Shown one piece after another: positions 1-5,664 of a stretch of 10,000 nt of DNA; positions within the stretch are counted from its first letter, which is position 1, and every line of letters starts with the position of its first letter. Both the position numbers and the translations under genes were made by a program. Source of the DNA: Kiritimatiellota bacterium (GTDB taxonomy: Bacteria > Verrucomicrobiota > Kiritimatiellia > JAAZAB01); the NCBI GenBank assembly GCA_008636095.1, contig VSJD01000243.1:1-10000 (forward strand), written 5' to 3'. The notes beneath the pieces were generated by a model. The model made no database searches, was not told the DNA's origin, and saw only the letters and a program-made list of their open reading frames with translations.

Positions 1-1
1 C

Positions 2-205
2 TTCGGCAACCTGGAGGCCAGCGATCTTGAGAACCTGCCGACGCCGCAGTTTGAGAAGAAGATTGTAACAGCCATTCGCGAAGGTACGGCGGGGCCGGGC
101 CGCGGGTTTGTGCTCATGCCTTCCGCCTGTCCCTACGGCCGAGTGCTGTCTCCCTTGGCCCTGGCCAATTACCGCAAGATGGTGGAAGTCGTGGGAGCCG
201 GGTGA
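2..205 (+). CDS. URO-D (uroporphyrinogen decarboxylase) family protein, C-terminal end
   Basis: This is the last 67 codons of a gene that begins left of the window, read in the frame starting at base 2 and ending with TGA at 203-205. The visible protein contains GPGRGFVLMPSACPYGR followed by ALANYRKMVEVVG. That matches the C-terminal end of the URO-D superfamily, where a Gly-rich strand and a final helix of the form LANY..MVE close the TIM barrel. The family includes HemE, which decarboxylates uroporphyrinogen III in haem synthesis, and the corrinoid or coenzyme M methyltransferases of the MtaA/MtbA type. PVC bacteria often carry many paralogues of unassigned substrate. The N-terminal half, which would hold the substrate-binding residues, is outside the window, so HemE cannot be told from a methyltransferase-type paralogue. 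The gene converges on ppdK. Confidence 0.72.
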   Translation, partial: FGNLEASDLENLPTPQFEKKIVTAIREGTAGPGRGFVLMPSACPYGRVLSPLALANYRKMVEVVGAG

Positions 206-217
206 CGGAAAGACAGA

Positions 218-266
218 CCACGCGGGACGCGTGGCAAGCGACAGATTTATCCCGCGTTGCGCGGGA
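218..266. repeat. Two tandem GC-rich hairpins after the URO-D gene
   Basis: Two perfect 7-bp inverted repeats with 3-nt loops sit close together: CCACGCG-gga-CGCGTGG at 218-234 and TCCCGCG-ttg-CGCGGGA at 250-266. Both contain the octamer CGCGGGAC (221-228 and 260-267). A short direct repeat GGACACC follows at 264-270 and 278-284. Neither hairpin is followed by a T-tract, so they are not classical intrinsic terminators, although they could stabilise the 3' end of the upstream mRNA. They resemble the other GC-rich palindromes between genes in this window. Confidence 0.6.
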
Positions 267-335
267 CACCAGACGACGGACACCGGACCAGAGAAGCAAA
301 ATGATGGGTGGCGGGTACGGTGGCGACTGATAAAG

Positions 336-377
336 AAACGGCGCAACGGCTCAGAAAATCTGGCCGTCGCGCCGTTT
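336..377. terminator. Bidirectional intrinsic terminator between the URO-D gene and ppdK
   Basis: Arms at 336-350 (AAACGGCGCAACGGC) and 363-377 (GCCGTCGCGCCGTTT) pair over 15 bp with one A-C mismatch and enclose a 12-nt loop. On the minus strand, 20 nt past the ppdK stop, the stem runs into a T-rich tail (TTTCTTTA). On the plus strand it runs into TTTGTT. The position between convergent genes fits a terminator shared by both. Confidence 0.75.
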
Positions 378-397
378 GTTAACTTGGATATTGGTTA

Positions 398-3175
398 TTA
401 TTTTTTACGTTTCGCGCTGAGAGCCGACTGGGCCGCCGCCAGCCGGGCAATCGGCACGCGGAACGGACTGCAACTTACATAGTTCAGCCCGGTCTTAAAG
501 CAAAACTCTACCGAGGCCGGGTCGCCACCCTGTTCGCCGCAGATACCGATTTTTAGGCCATTGCGCGTCTTGCGCCCCCTCTGCACGGCCATCTGAACCA
601 ACTGCCCGATGCCTTCCTGGTCAATGGTCTGGAAAGGATCGGCCGTCAGGATTTTCTTTTCGAGATAGTCACCCATGAATCCGCCGATATCGTCACGGCT
701 GAACCCGAAGCCCATCTGGGTCAGGTCATTCGTACCGAACGAGAAGAACTCGGCTTCCTCGGCCATCTTGTCGGCCGTGAGGCATGCACGCGGGATTTCA
801 ATCATCGTGCCGTAGGCGTGCGGGATGTTTTTTATTTTCATCTTGGCAAGCACCTCGGCATAGACCTTCAGGCAGAGCGTCTTCTGGTCGCGCAGTTCGC
901 GCACGTCACAGGTCACCGGCACCATGATTTCCGGCTTGCATTTCTTGCCGGCCTTGATGAGTTCCGCCGCCGCCTCGAAGATGGCGCGTACTTGCATTTC
1001 CGTAACTTCCGGGTAGGTGATCCCCAGTCGCACCCCGCGGTGCCCCATCATCGGGTTGGATTCGTGCAACTGCTCGCCGCGCTTCTGGATTTCCTCCACC
1101 GTGATGCCGAGGCTCGCCGCCAGGTCGCGCTGTTTTTCCTCGTTCTGCGGTACGAACTCGTGCAGGGGCGGATCGAGCAGGCGGATGGTGACCGGCAGGC
1201 TTTCCATCGCTTCCAGCGTGCCCTTGATCGAGGCCTTCACGAATGGGAACAACTCGGCTAAAGCTTTCCGGCGCTCATCGACCGTCTTGCTGAGAATCAT
1301 CTTGCGGAGCAAGAAGAGCGGCTGGTCACTGCCCTTGCCGTAGAACATGTGCTCGGTGCGGAAGAGCCCGATGCCTTCGGCCCCGAAAGCGCGGGCGATC
1401 CTGGCGTCGGCAGGCGTGTCCGCGTTGGCGCGCACGCCCATTGTCCGGAACTTGTCCACGATCTTCATGAAGTGTTGGAAGCGCGGATTTTCCGAGGCAT
1501 CAATCATCGAAAGCTGACCGGCATAGACATAGCCCCGGGTCCCGTTCAACGTGACCCAGTCGCCTTCCTTGAACGTCTGGCCGGCAACGGCCGGTTCGCC
1601 GGCGACGGTTACAGTTTTGGCTTCCGCGTTAACGTGCAAAGCCGCAGCGCCGACGATACAGCATTTGCCCCAGCCGCGCGCCACGAGCGCCGCGTGGCTG
1701 GTCATGCCGCCGCGTGCCGTCAAAATGCCCACGGCGGCCTGCATGCCTTCCACGTCTTCCGGGTTCGTTTCTTCGCGCAGGAGGATGACTTTCTTCCCGG
1801 TCTTGACCCATTCCACCGCGGCCGAAGCCGTGAACACGAGCTGACCCACGGCCCCGCCCGGCCCGGCCGGCAGTCCCTTGGCCAGCACCTGGGCGGTTTT
1901 TTCCGCGGCGGGATTAACAATCGGGTGCAAGAGCTCATCCAACTGGGCGGGCGAAACCCGCATGGCGGCTTCCGATGCGGAGATCAATTTTTCGGCCATC
2001 ATGTCCATGGCCATATTCAAGGCCGCCGTGCCCGTGCGTTTGCCCACGCGGCATTGCAACATATAAAGCGTGCCGGCCTGGATCGTGAACTCGATGTCCT
2101 GCATGTCGCGGTAATGCTTCTCGAGTTTCTTCTGGATGTCGTCGAGCTCGCGGTATAGCGCCGGCATGGCTTTTTCAAGCGAGTCCAGGTGCACGTTCTG
2201 CTCGTTCTTGGTGGCTTCGTTCAGCGGGCTGGGCGTGCGGGTGCCGGCGACGACATCTTCGCCCTGGGCGTTAACCAGCCATTCGCCATAAAATTTGTGT
2301 TCGCCGGTGGCGGGGTTGCGGCTGAAAGCTACGCCGGTGGCCGAGGTGTTACCCATATTACCGAAGACCATTGCCTGGACGTTGACCGCCGTGCCCCACT
2401 CGTCGGGAATGCCCTCAATCCGCCGATAGGAGATGGCGCGCTTGCCGTTCCAGCTCTTAAACACGGCGCCAATGCCGCCCCACAACTGCTCGATTGCGTC
2501 ATCGGGGAACGGCCGGCCAAGCACCTGCTGGACGCGTTTCTTGAATTCTTCTACAAGGACCTTGAGATCGTCGGCGGTCAGGTCCGTATCGGCCTTGTAG
2601 CCTTTCTGCTTCTTAACCGTATTGAGCATTTCGTCCAACTGCTTGCGGATGCCCTTGCCTTCGACCGGTTCAATGCCTTCGGACTTTTCCATGACGACGT
2701 CGGAATACATCATGATCAGCCGCCGATAGGCGTCATAAACGAAACGCTCGTTTTGCGTTTTGGCAATCAAGCCGGGAATTGTGTGCGAGCAGAGCCCCAC
2801 GTTGAGGACCGTTTCCATCATGCCAGGCATGGATTTGCGCGCGCCGGAACGGCAGGAGACCAGCAGGGGGTCGGCAGGATCGCCAAACTTCATGCCCATC
2901 AGCGTTTCCGTCTTGGCCAGCGCTATTTCGACTTCCTTCTTCAGGCTGGCAGGGAATTTGGATTTGTTCTTGAAGAAATCCACACAGCATTCGGTGCTGA
3001 TGGCAAAGCCGGCGGGCACTGGCAGGCCCAGCAGGCACATCTCCGCCAGATTGGCGCCCTTGCCGCCCAGCAGGTTCTTCATGCTGGCGTTGCCTTCGGT
3101 GTTCTTCCGACCGGGTCCGAATAAATACACGTATTTCTTTGTCTTTGTTGATTTTGTGGTCTTCTTGGCTGGCAT
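398..3175 (-). CDS. ppdK: Pyruvate, phosphate dikinase
   Basis: A 925-residue cytoplasmic enzyme that interconverts pyruvate + ATP + Pi and PEP + AMP + PPi. In anaerobes it often works glycolytically as a PPi-saving pyruvate kinase. The N-terminal nucleotide-binding domain opens with NLLGGKGANLAEM (about residues 34-46). The swivelling phosphohistidine domain carries GGMTSHAA with the catalytic His at 494 and the usual regulatory-type Thr at 492. The C-terminal PEP/pyruvate barrel holds GLFRTEHMF (about 603-611), SFGTNDLTQMGFGFSRDD (812-829) and GICGEQGGDP with the catalytic Cys at 879. Length is in the family range, slightly long. The start at 3175 is chosen because an AAGGAG ribosome site (3185-3190) lies 9 nt upstream and the protein then begins with a Lys-rich tail running into YVYLFG. 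The frame continues 44 codons further upstream, but that part crosses palindromes and resembles no PPDK. A promoter at 3341-3368 gives it its own transcript. Confidence 0.97.
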   Translation of the reverse strand: MPAKKTTKSTKTKKYVYLFGPGRKNTEGNASMKNLLGGKGANLAEMCLLGLPVPAGFAISTECCVDFFKNKSKFPASLKKEVEIALAKTETLMGMKFGDPADPLLVSCRSGARKSMPGMMETVLNVGLCSHTIPGLIAKTQNERFVYDAYRRLIMMYSDVVMEKSEGIEPVEGKGIRKQLDEMLNTVKKQKGYKADTDLTADDLKVLVEEFKKRVQQVLGRPFPDDAIEQLWGGIGAVFKSWNGKRAISYRRIEGIPDEWGTAVNVQAMVFGNMGNTSATGVAFSRNPATGEHKFYGEWLVNAQGEDVVAGTRTPSPLNEATKNEQNVHLDSLEKAMPALYRELDDIQKKLEKHYRDMQDIEFTIQAGTLYMLQCRVGKRTGTAALNMAMDMMAEKLISASEAAMRVSPAQLDELLHPIVNPAAEKTAQVLAKGLPAGPGGAVGQLVFTASAAVEWVKTGKKVILLREETNPEDVEGMQAAVGILTARGGMTSHAALVARGWGKCCIVGAAALHVNAEAKTVTVAGEPAVAGQTFKEGDWVTLNGTRGYVYAGQLSMIDASENPRFQHFMKIVDKFRTMGVRANADTPADARIARAFGAEGIGLFRTEHMFYGKGSDQPLFLLRKMILSKTVDERRKALAELFPFVKASIKGTLEAMESLPVTIRLLDPPLHEFVPQNEEKQRDLAASLGITVEEIQKRGEQLHESNPMMGHRGVRLGITYPEVTEMQVRAIFEAAAELIKAGKKCKPEIMVPVTCDVRELRDQKTLCLKVYAEVLAKMKIKNIPHAYGTMIEIPRACLTADKMAEEAEFFSFGTNDLTQMGFGFSRDDIGGFMGDYLEKKILTADPFQTIDQEGIGQLVQMAVQRGRKTRNGLKIGICGEQGGDPASVEFCFKTGLNYVSCSPFRVPIARLAAAQSALSAKRKK

Positions 3176-3240
3176 GGTTGGATTCTCCTTTGTTATTGCG
3201 GTTATTCGATTGAATTTATGCACAGGAACTGTAAAACATA

Positions 3241-3300
3241 GCGGTTCTAATGAACCGCGGCTACACCGGCTTAGTGTAGATGCCGTTCGATAGAACGGCA
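3241..3300. repeat. Triple palindrome in the ppdK leader
   Basis: Three adjacent perfect inverted repeats fill 60 bp. They are GCGGTTC-taat-GAACCGC (3241-3258), CTACAC-7 nt-GTGTAG (3261-3279) and TGCCGTTC-gata-GAACGGCA (3281-3300). The first and third share the GTTC/GAAC core. The tag CGGCTACA lies just after the first hairpin (3258-3265) and again at 3322-3329. It also occurs at 5457-5464 in the palindrome cluster behind queA, suggesting one dispersed repeat family. If the predicted ppdK promoter is right, the whole block is transcribed in the ppdK 5' leader. Confidence 0.7.
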
Positions 3301-3340
3301 AAAGCATTAAAGGGTATTCGCCGGCTACACAAAGCGGGCA

Positions 3341-3368
3341 AGATTAGCAGGTCGGATTAGGCTGTCAA
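3341..3368 (-). promoter_or_regulatory. Predicted sigma-70-type promoter of ppdK
   Basis: On the minus strand, a perfect TTGACA -35 box (3363-3368) is followed after 16 bp by TAATCT (3341-3346), a weak -10 box. It lies immediately behind the terminator of the prepilin gene, where an independent ppdK promoter is needed. Transcription from here would give a leader of roughly 160 nt holding three hairpins. The -35 box is convincing and the -10 box is not. Confidence 0.5.
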
Positions 3369-3373
3369 TAACG

Positions 3374-3419
3374 AAAAAAGGCCGGTGTCCCGATCTCCTG
3401 AAGAGTAGGGGCACCGGCC
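3374..3419 (-). terminator. Intrinsic terminator of the prepilin-type gene
   Basis: Read on the minus strand, a 12-bp GC-rich stem (arms 3408-3419 and 3380-3391, GGCCGGTG core, one G-T wobble) with a 16-nt loop runs directly into six T residues (3374-3379). It starts 29 nt past the TAA of the prepilin gene. This is a textbook intrinsic terminator and should separate that gene from ppdK. Confidence 0.9.
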
Positions 3420-3448
3420 AATAGGCTTAACGCTTGATAGGCAACAGC

Positions 3449-4090
3449 TTAATACTTCAGAATGGTAACTGTGGCCGGAACTGAAAAAGCGTTGGACACC
3501 ACAGCATTGGTGATACAAACCGTACTGCCGAGCACGTTGGTCGTATCTACCCACATGCCCTGGCCGGCCACTTTCACTATATTGCCGCCTTGCCAACTAT
3601 GGTTGCCGCCCCAGTTGGTGCCAGAAGAACCGGCAATGGTGTTTGGCCCGTTCATGTCACAGAAAATGACTTTGTCGCCTTCCTGCGATTCGCGGCCTTT
3701 GTAATAATTGTAACAACTGTTGGAAACGGTTACTGTCGCAAGCGTATCGGCGGCCTTAATGCCGTAATTCCCGGCGGCGGTGGGGCAAATGAACATTTCC
3801 GGCGTGATCCCTTCCGCGTTCAAATATCCCCCGGTGGCGGTTTGTGGTCCAACCAGGTTGCCGGGGGGGAAGCTCGGGCGGAAGGAGTCGGCCGGATTCA
3901 AGCCCCAGGCCGAAATAGTTTTCCAGAGGCCGTTCTGGTTCGAGAGACAGTTCACGCGGCGGGCCTTTTCCCGTACGGCGCCCAGGTTGGGCAGGAGCAA
4001 ACCGGCTAAAATGGCGATAATGGCGATAACTACCAGCAATTCCACCAGCGTGAACGCACGTTTTGAAATCCGCCGCCAGATACATTTCAT
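3449..4090 (-). CDS. Prepilin-type N-terminal cleavage/methylation domain protein (pseudopilin-like)
   Basis: A 213-residue protein with a class III (type IV pilin) signal. The short basic leader [12 protein letters not shown] is followed by [18 protein letters not shown], with the conserved Glu at mature position 5 (E17) and one hydrophobic helix to about residue 33. Prepilin peptidase should cut between A12 and F13. The -1 residue is Ala instead of the usual Gly. After the helix comes [12 protein letters not shown] (about 40-51), FICPT (100-104) and [19 protein letters not shown] (163-181). The last of these resembles the degenerate His/Gly C-terminal motif of secretion-type pseudopilins that are abundant in Planctomycetes and Lentisphaerota. 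Several cysteines (48, 102, 126, 144, 192) could form disulfides outside the membrane. The start at 4090 has a strong AGGAGG (4099-4104) 8 nt upstream. The gene has its own terminator and appears monocistronic. Whether it builds a pilus, a secretion pseudopilus or a surface layer cannot be read from sequence. Confidence 0.85.
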   Translation of the reverse strand: MKCIWRRISKRAFTLVELLVVIAIIAILAGLLLPNLGAVREKARRVNCLSNQNGLWKTISAWGLNPADSFRPSFPPGNLVGPQTATGGYLNAEGITPEMFICPTAAGNYGIKAADTLATVTVSNSCYNYYKGRESQEGDKVIFCDMNGPNTIAGSSGTNWGGNHSWQGGNIVKVAGQGMWVDTTNVLGSTVCITNAVVSNAFSVPATVTILKY

Positions 4091-4153
4091 GATGTCTTCC
4101 TCCTCAAGGGTTGGTTTAATCACCAACGTTTTCAGCAGTATTTTTATTCAACG

Positions 4154-4181
4154 TTAAAATGTAATTTGCTTTTCATACAAT
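4154..4181 (+). promoter_or_regulatory. Possible promoter of queA
   Basis: TTAAAA (4154-4159) and TACAAT (4176-4181) are spaced 16 bp apart on the plus strand, and a start near 4188 would leave a leader of about 36 nt before the queA ATG. The -35 box is poor and the -10 box is good. The surrounding DNA is AT-rich, so chance matches are likely. Confidence 0.3.
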
Positions 4182-4199
4182 AATCAACCGGTTATTGTA
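4176..4199. promoter_or_regulatory. Candidate operator: 8+8 bp dyad over the prepilin promoter
   Basis: TACAATAA (4176-4183) and TTATTGTA (4192-4199) form a perfect inverted repeat with an 8-bp spacer, giving half-site centres 16 bp apart. The dyad covers the -10 box and the whole spacer of the predicted prepilin promoter, and its left arm supplies the possible -10 of queA. The geometry suits a dimeric repressor, but no cognate regulator gene is in the window. It could also arise by chance in AT-rich DNA. Confidence 0.4.
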
Positions 4200-4205
4200 A
4201 GTCAA
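4177..4205 (-). promoter_or_regulatory. Predicted promoter of the prepilin-type gene
   Basis: On the minus strand, TTGACT (4200-4205) and TATTGT (4177-4182) are separated by exactly 17 bp. The predicted start near 4170 leaves a leader of about 80 nt. The same -10 hexamer TATTGT, also at 17-bp spacing, occurs in the predicted ackA promoter. Confidence 0.6.
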
Positions 4206-4223
4206 CAGTTATTTTTAATATTT

Positions 4224-5315
4224 ATGCAAACTTCTGATTTTGACTATCACCTGCCGCCGGAGCTGATTGCCCAGCATCCGCTTCCAGACCGTACCCAGGC
4301 CCGCATGCTGGTTATCCAGCGCGCTACGGGTGCATTCGATCACCGGCGGGTGGCCGACCTTCCGGCGTTTCTCCGCCCGGGCGACTTGCTGGTGGTGAAT
4401 GATACGCGCGTCATCCCTGCCCGTCTGTACGGCAAAAAGGCCGGCACCGGAGGAAGTGTGGAAATCCTGTTGATCGAGGAAACGATGCCCGGCATCTGGG
4501 AGGCGCTCCTGCGCGCCCGGCATGCGAAACCCGGCATCCGCCTGGAACTGGCCGGAGGCCAGGTCCAGGCAGAAGTCCTGGCAGTTTCCGCCAGAGGCGG
4601 ATCCGCCCAAGGTGGAAAAAACAAGGGACGCGTCACACTCCAACTCCGGCATGAACGTCCGCTCTTTGAAATCCTCGAAACCGACGGCGTGCCGCCCCTG
4701 CCGCCCTACATCAAGCGAACGGCCGCCAATGCCTTGCAACGCGCGTCAGACCGCGAGCGTTATCAGACCATCTATGCCCGCAACCCCGGTGCCGTGGCGG
4801 CGCCGACGGCCGGCCTGCATTTTACCGAGGCGCTTTTAACCACATTGGAACAGCAGGGCGTCCGCCATGCCGCCGTGACGCTCCACGTCGGTCCGGGCAC
4901 GTTCAAGCCGGTAACCGTTGCCGAAGTGGAACAGCACCGCATGGATGCGGAACGCTACACCGTGCCGGAAGTCACGGCGCGGCTAATCCGCGCAACCCGC
5001 GAGGCCCAAGGACGGATTGTGGCGGTTGGCAGTACCGTTGTGCGCACGCTGGAAACCGTTGCGGCGGACCACGAATCCGTGGTGGACCACGAATCCGTGG
5101 TGGCCTCACAGGGCCGCAGTGACCTGTTCATTTACCCGCCCTATACGTTCCGGGTAGTGGATGCGCTCCTGACCAATTTTCACCTGCCCTCTTCTAGCCT
5201 GCTGATGATGGTTAGCGCCCTGGCTGGACGCGAATTGATCTTGCGCGCATACGCGGCGGCGATCCGGGAACGATACCGTTTTTACAGTTACGGCGACTGC
5301 ATGCTGATCCTCTAA
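4224..5315 (+). CDS. queA: S-adenosylmethionine:tRNA ribosyltransferase-isomerase
   Basis: A 363-residue cytoplasmic enzyme that moves the ribosyl group of SAM onto preQ1 at the wobble position (34) of GUN-anticodon tRNAs to give epoxyqueuosine. Family landmarks run the full length: SDFDYHLPPELIAQHPL at residues 4-20, LLVVNDTRVIPARLYG (55-70), GVPPLPPYIKR (155-165), RYQTIYA and APTAGLHFT (179-201), HVGPGTFKPV (221-230) and LLTNFHLPSSSLLMMVSALAG (315-335). The start at 4224 matches the family N-terminus, although no Shine-Dalgarno sequence precedes it. Two stretches are longer than usual. One is a Gly/Lys-rich insert near residues 123-136. The other is a duplicated six-residue unit DHESVV at 282-293, coded by two identical 18-bp copies. 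Other queuosine genes (tgt, queG or queH) are not in the window. The gene stands alone on its strand, so it is probably monocistronic here. Confidence 0.97.
   Translation: MQTSDFDYHLPPELIAQHPLPDRTQARMLVIQRATGAFDHRRVADLPAFLRPGDLLVVNDTRVIPARLYGKKAGTGGSVEILLIEETMPGIWEALLRARHAKPGIRLELAGGQVQAEVLAVSARGGSAQGGKNKGRVTLQLRHERPLFEILETDGVPPLPPYIKRTAANALQRASDRERYQTIYARNPGAVAAPTAGLHFTEALLTTLEQQGVRHAAVTLHVGPGTFKPVTVAEVEQHRMDAERYTVPEVTARLIRATREAQGRIVAVGSTVVRTLETVAADHESVVDHESVVASQGRSDLFIYPPYTFRVVDALLTNFHLPSSSLLMMVSALAGRELILRAYAAAIRERYRFYSYGDCMLIL
5067..5102 (+). repeat. Exact 18-bp tandem duplication inside queA
   Basis: GACCACGAATCCGTGGTG occurs twice head to tail (5067-5084 and 5085-5102) with no differences, each copy coding DHESVV in frame. 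Each copy is itself a short palindrome, CCACG-aatc-CGTGG. It lies in a variable stretch just before the conserved DLFIYPPYTF block. Confidence 0.95.
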
Positions 5316-5343
5316 GGCGGGCTATGCCCGCAACCCAAAGCTT

Positions 5344-5542
5344 TTGCCCGCGAAACACGCGAAAAGGAACGCTAAATTTATCTAACAGGAAATTGCTCTT
5401 GGGTAGCCGCGCCGGTAACGGCGCGGATTCTTTCGGCAGCCACGGGCTTACGCCCGCGGCTACAAGAGTCCGCCCGTTAGGGCGATAAGTCAAAAAAGAA
5501 AATCTTTTCTTTTTCGCGTCCTTTCGCGTGTTTCGCGGGCAA
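5344..5542. repeat. Nested palindromic element (possible MITE- or REP-like repeat)
   Basis: The outer arms at 5344-5364 and 5522-5542 are a perfect 21-bp inverted repeat beginning TTGCCCGCGAAACACGCG, and pairing continues inward with two single-base indels. Inside, CTCTTG..TAGCCGCG (5396-5411) is inverted at 5455-5468. That pair encloses CCGCGCCG-gtaa-CGGCGCGG (5407-5426) and AGCCACGGGC-ttac-GCCCGCGGCT (5438-5461, one mismatch). Then come CGCCC-gtta-GGGCG (5471-5484) and a perfect A/T-rich 10-bp repeat at 5493-5514. No target-site duplication is evident at the outer ends and no transposase is present. It may be a non-autonomous repeat or a cluster of REP-like units at a convergent gene end. 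Confidence 0.7.
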
Positions 5543-5602
5543 TGTTCCGGTTTCTTTTTTTGTTTTTTATCGCGGTTTCGAGTGGATATGGTACTAAACT
5601 CT

Positions 5603-5657
5603 GTTCTTTGTTCTTCGTTATTTGTCCTTTCCCAAACGAAGAACCAAGAACGTTTTT
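5603..5657 (+). terminator. Hairpin with T-tract, terminator-like in the queA direction
   Basis: Arms at 5603-5619 and 5635-5651 (GTTCTTTGTTCTTCGTT against AACGAAGAACCAAGAAC) pair over 17 bp with one mismatch and a 15-nt loop. On the plus strand GTTTTT follows at once, with a second TTTTT at 5662-5666. That makes it a plausible stop for transcription coming from queA, just before the pta 3' end. On the minus strand there is no T-tract, though the stem could protect the ackA-pta mRNA end. The stem is AT-rich and so weaker than the other terminators here. Confidence 0.55.
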
Positions 5658-5664
5658 AAACTTT

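Larger units (their letters stand above)
5316..5664. other. 349-bp non-coding stretch between queA and pta, filled with inverted repeats
   Basis: No convincing gene lies here. An open frame running rightward from 5542 is antisense to pta and has no ribosome site. The stretch holds a hairpin directly behind the queA stop (GCGGGC-tat-GCCCGC, 5317-5331), the nested palindromic element at 5344-5542, and a T-rich run. It ends with a hairpin plus T-tract at 5603-5657. The genes on both sides end here (queA + and pta -), so it is a convergent 3' region. No promoter is needed in it, and none was seen. Confidence 0.75.

Noticed and set aside
1349..2158. Long plus-strand open frames (also 2189-3124 and 818-1261) opposite ppdK
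   Set aside because: They are antisense to a fully conserved gene, have His/Arg-rich compositions typical of shadow frames in GC-rich DNA, lack ribosome sites and resemble no family.
3176..3307. 44-codon N-terminal extension of ppdK
   Set aside because: It crosses the leader palindromes, is unlike any PPDK N-terminus, and the ATG at 3175 has a good AAGGAG site.
4091..4126. Upstream start for the prepilin-type gene
   Set aside because: It would add 12 residues, most of them specified by the ribosome-site region, and would spoil the short basic leader. AGGAGG supports the start at 4090.
5317..5484. CRISPR array or tRNA/structured RNA gene in the palindrome cluster
   Set aside because: The repeats are inverted and of different sequence, with no regular direct repeat-spacer pattern. 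No cloverleaf or tRNA-conserved bases could be found.
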